Shown piece after piece: positions 44,355 to 52,241 of a DNA stretch of 64,000 nucleotides. The stretch's first letter is position 1. The number at the start of each line of letters is the position of its first letter. Source of the stretch: DATARH01 sp963847345 (GTDB taxonomy: Bacteria; Pseudomonadota; Alphaproteobacteria; ATCC43930; CGMCC-115725); assembly GCA_963847345.1 (NCBI GenBank), contig CAWJZU010000020.1:186001-250000 (forward strand). Direction: 5' to 3'. The position numbers and the translations under genes are program-made. The notes beneath the pieces were generated by a model. It saw only the letters and a list, made by a program, of their open reading frames with translations, was not told the origin of the DNA and searched no databases.

Positions 44355-45254
44355 ATGAGAGATTTTTCCTGCGCGGTGCTCCTCGCAGCGGTGCTGTTTC
44401 TCCTTGCTGAGGGAGCGGAGAGCGCCCGCGCGCAGACGCAGGCGATGGAGCCGCTCGATTGGACGGTGTGCCGGCTGATCGAACGCGCCGCCGGGGCGAA
44501 CCGCCTGCCGGTCGAGTTCCTGACCCGGCTGATCTGGCGCGAGAGCAGCTTTCGCGCCGGCGCGGTCAGTCCGGCTGGGGCGCGGGGGATCGCGCAATTC
44601 ATGCCGGGCACGGCGCAGGAACGCGGGCTCGCCGATCCGTTCGATCCGGAACAGGCGATCCCCAAGGCGGCGCATCTTTTGGCCGAGCTGCGGCGCCGCT
44701 TCGGCAATCTCGGCGTCGCGGCGGCGGCCTACAATGCCGGGCCGGCGCGGGTCGGCGACTGGTTGCGCGGCCTCGGTGGATTGCCGGCCGAAACCCGCGC
44801 CTATGTCCATTTTGTGACGAGGAGCGCGGTCGAGGCCTGGGCGGAGTCCAAAAGCCGCGCCGAGAGCAATGCCGCAAGCGGCGCCTCCGGGGCCGAGACG
44901 GCGACCGAGCCGGCGTCGGGGTCCTGTCTCGCGGCGGTCGCCGATCTGCGAAGCGCCCGCGGCGGGGCGGGCGAGGGCGACGAGGACGGGTTCACCCCGC
45001 TCTCACCGTGGGGCGTGCAGCTTGCCGGTAATTTCTCGAAGGCGATCGCGCTGGCCTCGTTCGAACGCGCCCGCCAGCGCTATGCCGGGGTCATCGGAAA
45101 TGTGCGGCCGATGATCATCGGCCGCGTGCTGCGCAGCCGCGGCACCCGGAAGTTCTATCAGGTGCGCCTGCCGGCCGCGACGCGCCAGGCGGCGCAGGCG
45201 ATGTGCGGCCGCATCCGCGCGGCCGGCGGGATTTGCCTCGCGCTGCCGAGCTGA
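44355..45254 (+). CDS. Lytic transglycosylase with SPOR-like C-terminus
   Basis: 299 residues. A signal peptide ends near ESARAQ. The SLT domain (about 35-150) carries the catalytic Glu in LIWRESSFRAGAVSPAGARG, then IAQFMPGTAQERGL and AAAAYNAGPARVGDWL, as in soluble lytic transglycosylases that cut peptidoglycan. An Ala/Glu-rich linker leads to a C-terminal region (WGVQLAGNFSKAIALASFER, then RKFYQVRLPAATRQ and CGRIRAAGGICLA) with the layout of a SPOR domain, which binds denuded septal glycan. It lies 66 bases after the patatin-like gene. Confidence 0.88.
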   Translation: MRDFSCAVLLAAVLFLLAEGAESARAQTQAMEPLDWTVCRLIERAAGANRLPVEFLTRLIWRESSFRAGAVSPAGARGIAQFMPGTAQERGLADPFDPEQAIPKAAHLLAELRRRFGNLGVAAAAYNAGPARVGDWLRGLGGLPAETRAYVHFVTRSAVEAWAESKSRAESNAASGASGAETATEPASGSCLAAVADLRSARGGAGEGDEDGFTPLSPWGVQLAGNFSKAIALASFERARQRYAGVIGNVRPMIIGRVLRSRGTRKFYQVRLPAATRQAAQAMCGRIRAAGGICLALPS

Positions 45255-45261
45255 GCGATAC

Positions 45262-45509
45262 GGCGCGGTGGTTGGAGGATAGCTCGCATATCGACGGAAG
45301 ACTGATCGCGGAGGGGCGGCGCGCTGCTGGCGCGGCTCGAAGCGCACGCGACCGCCGAGCGGTTTGTTTATCGGCACCGCTGGCGGCCCGGCGATCTCTT
45401 GATGTGGGACAACCGGTGCCTGTTGCACCGCGCCGACCCGAATTTCGACGCGGCGCTGTATCCGCGCGTGTTGCACCGCATCTGCCTGCGCGGCACCGCA
45501 CCGGCGTAG
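45262..45509 (+). pseudogene. C-terminal remnant of a TauD/TfdA-type dioxygenase
   Basis: Only the last third of a non-haem iron, 2-oxoglutarate-dependent dioxygenase remains. SSHIDGRLIAEGRR is followed, after one extra base, by ALLARLEAHATAERFVYRHR and WRPGDLLMWDNRCLLHRA with the last iron-binding His, and RVLHRICLRGTAPA ends at 45509. The metal-binding HxD half is absent, so it cannot work. It is squeezed between the lytic transglycosylase and haloperoxidase genes. Confidence 0.7.
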
Positions 45510-45657
45510 AGGCGGGATCGCAGGCCTCTGCCGGCACGCCGTGGAGGCGCCGCTGGTCCGGCGCCTCGCTGATCGGGCGAGAGCGGCGGTGGGGGTGAGT
45601 GGTTCACCCCCTAGCCGCCGACCCGTCGTGATCGGTGTTTATGCCGGCGATCGTCGA

Positions 45658-47400
45658 TCACACGATCCGCTGCAACGCCAGTGCCTCGTGCTGTTCGTCC
45701 AGATCGTCGCTCGGACCGAGAACTTCAGCGCCGTTGCAGTAAACGCCTTCGCGCCTGGCCTTCGGATCGTAAACGATCTCGATCTTGTTGTGGCCGAAGC
45801 TGGTGAAGGATAACGACCACGGGCGTTCGTGATAGTCCCGCCGCTGATGGTACAACATGCTGATCGCCATCCGCTGTCCGAGCAAAGCCGATTGGCTGTA
45901 GTCGCTGCGCCAGTGCACTCCGGCCATGTTTCGGCCGATTGCGATATTCGCGGCAACCTTGTCCAGCTCACCGCGAACGGTTAGGTCGTCGACATCTGCT
46001 CCGGCATAGTCCTTTAGCGCGGTATAGCCCTGAGCCGGATCCGGCACTTGCGGCATCAGCGAAATGTCGACCAGTTTCTTGTTTTCATCGAAGAACGCCT
46101 TCAGCACCGTCACACAGGCACCGGCAACGGTGGCATGCCCGGCGCCATAGGCAGGGTGAATCGGCGAGCCTTCGGCGAACGCCATCGGCAACAGATACGT
46201 ATCATGCCCCTGAGTGTTGTTGTGCTGGTGGATGCGATCGACTGCGCCGCCGCTCGATTCGGATGCTTGCAAAACGGCGAGGCCGGCACCGAGCGCGATT
46301 TCCGCCTCGTGTTTACCCGGTGCATCCATCGCGAGTGCACGGTGAGCCAGCCCGCCATACGCCTCCGGACGCAGGCGCAGATGACGCACCCATTTCTGAT
46401 ACCAGACGGTCTTCAACGCGCGTGTCGCCACCTCGCAAACCATCGAAAGGACGTGTGGTCCGCCAAAGCAGCCGAAGCCTTGCTCTTTGTCGAAGCCGTT
46501 GGTCCGGACATAGGGATTTCCCGGGTTCAGCGGGCATCCAGCTCCGAGCAGGATCAGGGTGGCGTTCAGGTACGCCTCGTAGAGCTGATCGATATGGACG
46601 TAACGCGCCAGGTCGGCCATGTTGTGAATATAAGTTCCGGCGGCGATACCGGTGACCGGGGCCGTCGTATCCTTCCCGTTCTGGGCGTCGAGCCAGTCCT
46701 GGAAGTCGGTCAGGTAGGGGCCGCCGGATGGATAGTCGGTCGCCGCCCTGCGCCGCTCGCGCTGATCGAAGGCAAGGGTGCCGAAGGGAACCGGCAGGAG
46801 CAGGAACTGGGAGACGAACGGCCCCTGGTGCTCCAGGTTGGGTTGGCCCGCCGGCGTCCAATCGCCGCCGCGAAACAGCTTGTCTGCCGTAACGGCGCGC
46901 GCGCCGTATTGCGGATTGTTCGCGGTTTCCGGATCGGGGTACAGCTTCAATGCGCTTAGTTCGGCGGCCGCGGCGGCGGCGTTCGGGTCGCTCGGGAATT
47001 GCTCGAACGGCAGATCGCGCAACAGCGCCATCCAGTACAGTTCGATCATTTCTGCCGCGGTCGCGTCTTTTTGACCGGCGCGCTCGGGCGGTTTCGGTAT
47101 TTTGAAGAACCAGCCGTCGGCGGTTTCGCGATCGGCCGCAAGGCCCGCTTGCGGATTGACCAGCTTGCGCGTGCCGCCGGGTGCGAGCTGGATCGCCCTG
47201 AACAGCTGAGGCTCGTGGTGGTCGAGAGCCTCCCTCAACTTCTTGAATGCAGCCGGCACAACGCGCCCGGAACCGTCGTGCGCCAAGCCTTTGTGAAAAT
47301 GCAGTTGAAGATCGTCGGCGCTCGCGTTTATCAGCTGGTGGACCGCGGTGTCGGCCGGTGCGGGAAACGGCGGATGCGGTTTCGGATACGGTAGAGCCAT
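45658..47400 (-). CDS. Vanadium-dependent haloperoxidase (bromoperoxidase-like, PAP2 fold)
   Basis: 580 residues, as in algal and cyanobacterial enzymes that oxidise halides with peroxide. Vanadate-binding residues appear as KWVRHLRLRPEAYGG (Lys336, Arg344), HPAYGAGHATVAGA (Gly421, His422) and NIAIGRNMAGVHWRSD (Arg490, His496). His415, seven residues before His422, is where bromoperoxidases have His and chloroperoxidases Phe. The usual Ser of PSGH is Ala420. No signal peptide is visible. The 5' side holds a hairpin at 47417 and an exact TGTGA-N6-TCACA palindrome at 47467, so CRP/FNR-family control is likely. It stands alone. Confidence 0.88.
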   Translation of the reverse strand: MALPYPKPHPPFPAPADTAVHQLINASADDLQLHFHKGLAHDGSGRVVPAAFKKLREALDHHEPQLFRAIQLAPGGTRKLVNPQAGLAADRETADGWFFKIPKPPERAGQKDATAAEMIELYWMALLRDLPFEQFPSDPNAAAAAAELSALKLYPDPETANNPQYGARAVTADKLFRGGDWTPAGQPNLEHQGPFVSQFLLLPVPFGTLAFDQRERRRAATDYPSGGPYLTDFQDWLDAQNGKDTTAPVTGIAAGTYIHNMADLARYVHIDQLYEAYLNATLILLGAGCPLNPGNPYVRTNGFDKEQGFGCFGGPHVLSMVCEVATRALKTVWYQKWVRHLRLRPEAYGGLAHRALAMDAPGKHEAEIALGAGLAVLQASESSGGAVDRIHQHNNTQGHDTYLLPMAFAEGSPIHPAYGAGHATVAGACVTVLKAFFDENKKLVDISLMPQVPDPAQGYTALKDYAGADVDDLTVRGELDKVAANIAIGRNMAGVHWRSDYSQSALLGQRMAISMLYHQRRDYHERPWSLSFTSFGHNKIEIVYDPKARREGVYCNGAEVLGPSDDLDEQHEALALQRIV

Positions 47401-47416
47401 GACTTCCTCCCGTGGT

Positions 47417-47432
47417 GTTAGCCTCCGCTAAC
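47417..47432 (-). promoter_or_regulatory. Hairpin in haloperoxidase 5' region
   Basis: GTTAGC-CTCC-GCTAAC is a perfect 6-base stem 17-32 bases before the haloperoxidase ATG, close to the ribosome binding site GGGAGGAAGTC. It could be an operator or affect translation. Confidence 0.4.
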
Positions 47433-47466
47433 AACTTAACCGTAATACGGAAGGGCGCGCGCCGAG

Positions 47467-47482
47467 TGTGATGGTCATCACA
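47467..47482 (-). promoter_or_regulatory. CRP/FNR-type operator upstream of haloperoxidase
   Basis: TGTGATGGTCATCACA matches the CRP consensus TGTGA-N6-TCACA exactly and extends to GTGTGATG/CATCACAC. It lies 67-82 bases upstream of the ATG, a position suited to activation. The same gap contains the 3' end of the next gene. Confidence 0.6.
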
Positions 47483-47506
47483 CATGGAAGCTGTTTTATG
47501 CAATTT

Positions 47507-48458
47507 TCAGAGCCGGGCGCGGTCATGTGGGGCGGCAAAGTCGAGGTCGGGGCCCAGGGGGAGGATACCCGTCGGGTTGATGTGGCGCATGCCGCCGTAG
47601 TAGCCGAGCTTTATTTTCGCGAAATCTACGGTCTCCGATATACCTGGAAGTTGATAGACCTCGCGCGTGTAGTTCCAGAGGTTGTGGTAGTCGGTCAGGC
47701 GCCGCAGATTGCACTTGAACAGCACGTAATAGACCGTGTCGAAACGCAATAGCGTCGGGAACAGGCGCAGATCGGCTTCGGTGAAACGGTCGCCGACGAG
47801 CCAGCGCTGTTTGCCGAGGCGGGTTTCGAGTTCGTCGAAGGCGGCGAACAGCTTATTGAACGCTTCTTCGTAGCCGGCCTGGCTTTTGGCGAGACCGGCG
47901 CGGTACACGCCGTTGTTGATGGCGTCGTAGACGAATGAGTTGATTTCGTCGATGTCGCGGCGGAGGTCCGGCGGGTAGAGGTCGAGCGAGGCGTCGCCCG
48001 ACGGGTCGAATTCCGCGTTCAGCATGCGAATGATTTCGGACGATTCGTTGTTGACGATGGTTTTGGTCTGCCGATCCCACAGCAGCGGCACGGTGGCGCG
48101 GCCGGTATAATCGGGCCGGGCGGCGCTGTAGATCTGGTGGACGTGAAAGACGCCGTCTTTCGGCCGCAACTCGTCAAAGCCGCGCGAATAGGCCCAGCCC
48201 TCGCCCTTCGGCAGGTCCGATTCGAGCAGCGGGATCGCGCTTTCGAGGCGCTTCAGCTTGTGCATCAAGCACGGTGCGGTGGGCCCACGGGCATGACGGC
48301 GCGGTCACGAGCTGATAGCGCCCGGGTTCGGCCTTGAAGCCGGAGGAGCCGTCGCGCGTCACCCGGTCGCGGAAAATCGAATCCGGCCGCACAAAGCGTC
48401 CGGTCCTGTCGGGTGGCGGATCGTTGTCGAACCACGTCCCGTCTACCAGCATGCCCAT
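47507..48458 (-). CDS. Glutathionyl-hydroquinone reductase / Xi-class glutathione S-transferase (one frameshift)
   Basis: These enzymes reduce glutathionyl-hydroquinones through an active cysteine. The N-terminal part (MGMLVDGTWFDNDPP, then APSCPWAHRTVL with the catalytic Cys) is joined to the rest after removing an extra T near 48266, giving LMHKLKRLESAIPLLESD. The C-terminal helical domain has INSFVYDAINNGVYRAGLAK and RWLVGDRFTEADLRLFPTLL, then HINPTGILPLGP near the end, all typical of YqjG/ECM4. Corrected length is 316 residues, as usual. GAGGAGG precedes ATG 48458. Confidence 0.88.
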
Positions 48459-48483
48459 TCCCCGCCTCCTCTCCCTGCATTGG

Positions 48484-48607
48484 GTCATCCCGGCGAAGGC
48501 CGGGATCCACCATGCCGCAGACGATATGGCGATCTGGCGGGAAAGACTTATCCCAATTGCATAGGATCAAGCGCTGGAGAGGTGCGTCCCGGCCTTTGCC
48601 GGGATGA
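48484..48607. repeat. REP-type inverted repeat pair
   Basis: GTCATCCCGGC (48484-48494) and GCCGGGATGAC (48597-48607) are inverted copies. Each arm also folds alone as ATCCCGGC-GAAG-GCCGGGAT or TCCCGGC-CTTT-GCCGGGA. It fills the gap between the divergent GST-type and SDR genes. Confidence 0.8.
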
Positions 48608-48622
48608 CAACGTTGAGGTGGC

Positions 48623-49390
48623 GTGACGGGGGCGGAGATGGATCTGGCGGGTAGGGTGGCACTGGTTACCGGGGCGCAGCAGGGGATCGGGGCGGCGATC
48701 GCGCGTGAATTCGCGAAAGCCGGCGCCGATGTCGCGATCAACTGGCTTGATGACGAGGCGGCGGCCCGGCGGGTCGCCGATGCGGTGCAGGCCGCCGGAC
48801 GGCGCACGCTGCTGTATCGGGCCGATGTCGCGCGGCTCGACGCGACGCGCGAGATGGTCGCGGCCGTCGAGCGCGATCTCGGGCCGATCGACGTGCTGGT
48901 CAACAACGCGGGTGTGTTCCCGCGCGTCACCTTTCTCGACATGCAAGAGAGCGACTGGGACTACGTGCTCGACGTGAATTTGAAGGGCGCGGCCTTCTGC
49001 GCCCAGGCGGCGGCGCGGGCGATGGTCGCGTCGGGGCGACACGGATCGATCATCAACCTGACCTCGGGCGCCGCCTATCGCGGCTCGCCGCGCGGCGTGC
49101 ATTACTGCGCGAGCAAGGGCGGCGTCTTGTCGATGACAAGGCAGATGGCGCTGGAGCTGGCGCCGCACCGTATCAGGGTCAACGCGATCGCGCCCGGTCT
49201 GACCGACACCGCGCAGCCGCGCTATGGTATGGACGAGGAGGAGCTGAAGGCGATGGGAAGCGCGCTCCCGCTCGGGCGCTTGGCCACGTCGGAAGATATC
49301 GCCAGCGCCGCCGTTTTCCTCGCGTCCGACGCTGCCGGGTTCGTCACCGGGCACTGCCTGCACGTCAATGGCGGCGGGTATCTCGCGTGA
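48623..49390 (+). CDS. Short-chain dehydrogenase/reductase
   Basis: 255 residues of the classical SDR family. The cofactor loop is TGAQQGIG; NNAG is at about 94-97. The catalytic set is Ser in INLTSGAAYRG and YCASKGG with Tyr and Lys. The C-terminus ends FVTGHCLHVNGGGYLA. The cofactor half NWLDDEAAARR after the second strand suggests no strong basic residue for NADP. GTG 48623 has GAGG five bases before it; ATG 48638 (MDLAGRVALVTG) is the main alternative. The substrate is unknown. Confidence 0.88.
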   Translation: MTGAEMDLAGRVALVTGAQQGIGAAIAREFAKAGADVAINWLDDEAAARRVADAVQAAGRRTLLYRADVARLDATREMVAAVERDLGPIDVLVNNAGVFPRVTFLDMQESDWDYVLDVNLKGAAFCAQAAARAMVASGRHGSIINLTSGAAYRGSPRGVHYCASKGGVLSMTRQMALELAPHRIRVNAIAPGLTDTAQPRYGMDEEELKAMGSALPLGRLATSEDIASAAVFLASDAAGFVTGHCLHVNGGGYLA

Positions 49391-49507
49391 TCGGTGAACC
49401 CTGATCGACATTATGTACTGGTCGGGAGTTCGTAACAGTCGGACTGCGGCTTGGCCGGTTTTGATTCATTCTGATAAAGTCCGCGGCGAGGGATATGCGG
49501 GGAGTTC

Positions 49508-49690
49508 ATGGAAGACGCACTTTCACGGGCGGTGGACAATACGATCCGGTTTCAGCGTCTGGCCGCGTTCGAGTTGCGCCGTCTTGCCGAGCGCGCCCCG
49601 GACATTTCGACAGAACTTCACCACGTCGCGGATCAGCTCGAAGCCGACGCCGCCGACCTCGATCACGCATCGAAGCTGTCGCAGGAATAG
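49508..49690 (+). CDS. Small helical protein of unknown function (60 residues)
   Basis: A GGGGAG lies just before ATG 49508. The sequence is amphipathic and helical with heptad-like leucines and many acidic residues (FQRLAAFELRRLAERAPDIS, LHHVADQLEADAADL). There is no membrane segment or cysteine. I do not recognise a family. It lies between the SDR and DUF3604-like genes, 134 bases ahead of the latter, and may be co-transcribed with it. Confidence 0.5.
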   Translation: MEDALSRAVDNTIRFQRLAAFELRRLAERAPDISTELHHVADQLEADAADLDHASKLSQE

Positions 49691-49824
49691 CTTCTTGCCG
49701 TGTCAGCCGGGAGGCGATGCGCGACCGATATGTAGCCGCAGGGGATGCCGTCGGGCCTGACCGCGCCGCCGGTTGGTTGATTACGGACCGGTATCTGCGA
49801 CACTCGGCTGGCGAGGAAGCTGAC

Positions 49825-52068
49825 ATGCCGCATTCGACTTACCTGCCCGAACGCATGGGGACCGCCCAGATCACCCCGACCGGGGCGTTCGAAGCCGGCG
49901 GTTTCCATTCATTCACGCTCGTCTATACGGCCGGGTATTTCGGCATCGACGACACCGGTTCGATCAAGATCGTGCACCGTTTCGCTAGCGACATGGGGCG
50001 GCCGCAATGGAGCGATCCGACGGCGGCGAACTACACGACGGTCGAGGCCTCGAATGGCGCCGTGCTAGACGTGCTGTTCGATCCGAAATTGAACATCAGG
50101 CCGTGGGACAAGACGCTGCTGATCCGCGTCGTGCGCGGTTTCCTGCGCGAGGGCGACACGATCACGGTGCGCTTCGGCGATCCCCGCCAAGGGTCGCCGG
50201 GGATGCGGGTCCAGACGTTCTGCGAGCCGACATTCGAATTCCGTGTGCTCGTCGATGCGATTGCGACCTGCGACTATGTCGAGCTGCCGGAGCAGCCGAC
50301 GATTGCGATCGTTGCCGGCCCGCCGGTCACATGGAAAGCGATACTGCCGAGCTTGCGCGGCTGCGGCGAGAATTTCCGGCTCGGGTTTAAGGGCGAGGAC
50401 AAATGGGGCAACCCGAGCGACCTTGTCGAGGGCACCTTCTCGCTACACCCGAGCCGCAGGGTGCGCGGCTTGCCGGAGAATTTTTCGATCCGGCGCGGCG
50501 AGCACGCCAAGTCGATCGAAGGTCTGTCGGTTGCCGAGCCGGGGGACCTGACGATCACTGTGCGTGACGCCGGCGGAAAATTGCTCTGCCTCAGCAATCC
50601 GCTGCGCATCGAAGCCGCCCCGACGCTGCGGTCATACTGGTGCGACCTGCACGGCCAGTCCGAGGAGACGATCGGGACGAACTCGGCGCGCGAGCTGATC
50701 GAATTCGCACGCGACCGCGCCTTTCTCGACGGCATGAGCCATCAGGGCAACGACTTCCAGATCACGACCGATTTCTGGCATGAACTGAACCGTCTGACCT
50801 GCGAATACAACGAGGACGGACGGTTCGTGATCTATCCCGGCTATGAATGGTCGGGCAATACCGGGCTCGGCGGCGACCGCAACGTGCTGTTCATGCGCGA
50901 GGGCGAGCAGATCCACCGTTCTTCCCATGCGCTTGTCCCGGATCGTAACGATTTAGCCAGTGACGCAAACAGCGCCGAGGACCTGTTCGGGGCGCTGAAG
51001 GACCGGGACTGCGTCGTGTTCGCGCATATCGGCGGGCGGTACGCCGACATCAAAGTGGCGCATGACGCGCGGCTCGAACGCTCGGTCGAGGTGCATTCGG
51101 ATTGGGGCACGTTCGAGTGGCTGCTGCACGACGCGCTCGACCAGGGCTACCGGGTCGGCATCCTGGCCAATTCCGATGGGCACAAGGGACGACACGGCGC
51201 GAGCCATCCGGGCGCGTCGCTGTTCGGGGCTTATGGCGGGCTGTCGTGCCTCCTGGCGCCGGAGTTGACGCGGGCCGGGCTGTTCGAGGCGCTGCGCCGC
51301 CGGCATCACTACGCGACGACCGGTTGCCGGCTGCTGCTCGACGCGCGAGCCGCGTTTGATGCCGAGGCCGAGCTGTTCGCCGACGACCCGCTGCTCGGCC
51401 CGACGACATCGACGCCGGCGCGCGCGGCGATGATGGGCGACATCCTGCGCTCGGACGAAGGCTCGGTCGATTTTACCGTCGAGGCGCTGGGCTCGGCGCC
51501 GATTGAGCGGATCGAATTGCGCAACGGGCTCGAGTTACTGGAAACCTGGCGGCCCTATAGCGAAGCCGATCTCGGGCGGCGCATCCGCGTGATCTGGGAG
51601 GGATCGGAATATCGTGGGCGGGGGCGCCAGACGGTCTGGGACGGCGGCTGCACGCTAGACGGCAACCGGTTCTATCGGATTGCGCCGATCAATCTGTGGA
51701 ATCTGGACAAGGAGCTGAAGCAGACCGGTCCCGGCGCGCTGTCCTGGGCGGCGCTGACAACCGGCGGGTTCGGCGGGTTCGATGCTTGGCTGGCGGACCC
51801 GCTTGCGGGCACGCTGCGGATCGACACGGCGCTCGTCAAAGCCGAGATCGCGGTCGCCGATATTGGGATCGAGGATATCCGGTTCGAAGCCGGCGGCATC
51901 GGACGCCGCATCCGCGTCTTTCGCCTGCCGGACGACAATCCACACCGGCAGCTGCATCTGACGCGCCGCGTCCGGCTCAGAACGGCGGGCGACAACGCGC
52001 TTTATGTCTGCTTGACACAGGAGGACGGGCATTTGGCGTGGTCCAGCCCGATCTATGTCTTCCGCTGA
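49825..52068 (+). CDS. DUF3604 / PHP-like putative metal-dependent hydrolase
   Basis: 747 residues. An N-terminal beta-rich region (to about 265) reads FHSFTLVYTAGYFGIDDTGS and DTITVRFGDPRQGSPGM. The PHP-like domain starts at LRSYWCDLHGQSEETIGTNS, followed by FLDGMSHQGND, FVIYPGYEWSGNTGLGG, VVFAHIGGRYAD, SVEVHSDWGTFEW and ILANSDGHKGRHG. These His, Asp and Glu motifs match DUF3604, a family of PHP hydrolases of unknown substrate. A C-terminal beta domain follows from about 540. ATG 49825 follows GAGGAAG; an in-frame stretch upstream is not conserved. The small gene at 49508 and the SDR precede it. Confidence 0.82.
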   Translation: MPHSTYLPERMGTAQITPTGAFEAGGFHSFTLVYTAGYFGIDDTGSIKIVHRFASDMGRPQWSDPTAANYTTVEASNGAVLDVLFDPKLNIRPWDKTLLIRVVRGFLREGDTITVRFGDPRQGSPGMRVQTFCEPTFEFRVLVDAIATCDYVELPEQPTIAIVAGPPVTWKAILPSLRGCGENFRLGFKGEDKWGNPSDLVEGTFSLHPSRRVRGLPENFSIRRGEHAKSIEGLSVAEPGDLTITVRDAGGKLLCLSNPLRIEAAPTLRSYWCDLHGQSEETIGTNSARELIEFARDRAFLDGMSHQGNDFQITTDFWHELNRLTCEYNEDGRFVIYPGYEWSGNTGLGGDRNVLFMREGEQIHRSSHALVPDRNDLASDANSAEDLFGALKDRDCVVFAHIGGRYADIKVAHDARLERSVEVHSDWGTFEWLLHDALDQGYRVGILANSDGHKGRHGASHPGASLFGAYGGLSCLLAPELTRAGLFEALRRRHHYATTGCRLLLDARAAFDAEAELFADDPLLGPTTSTPARAAMMGDILRSDEGSVDFTVEALGSAPIERIELRNGLELLETWRPYSEADLGRRIRVIWEGSEYRGRGRQTVWDGGCTLDGNRFYRIAPINLWNLDKELKQTGPGALSWAALTTGGFGGFDAWLADPLAGTLRIDTALVKAEIAVADIGIEDIRFEAGGIGRRIRVFRLPDDNPHRQLHLTRRVRLRTAGDNALYVCLTQEDGHLAWSSPIYVFR

Positions 52069-52241
52069 GGCTGGTGGGGGAGGGGCGCAATCCACCCGTG
52101 CGCACACGGCGCGGGCTTCGGCGATGCCGGTCATGGCGGAGCGAACAAGCGGCCGGAGTTTGCAAACCGCCAAGGGGATTGCGCGCTTAAATTGAGGAGC
52201 GTGGCACGCCGCGATACGATGACTCGACGGAGCTGTCGATA

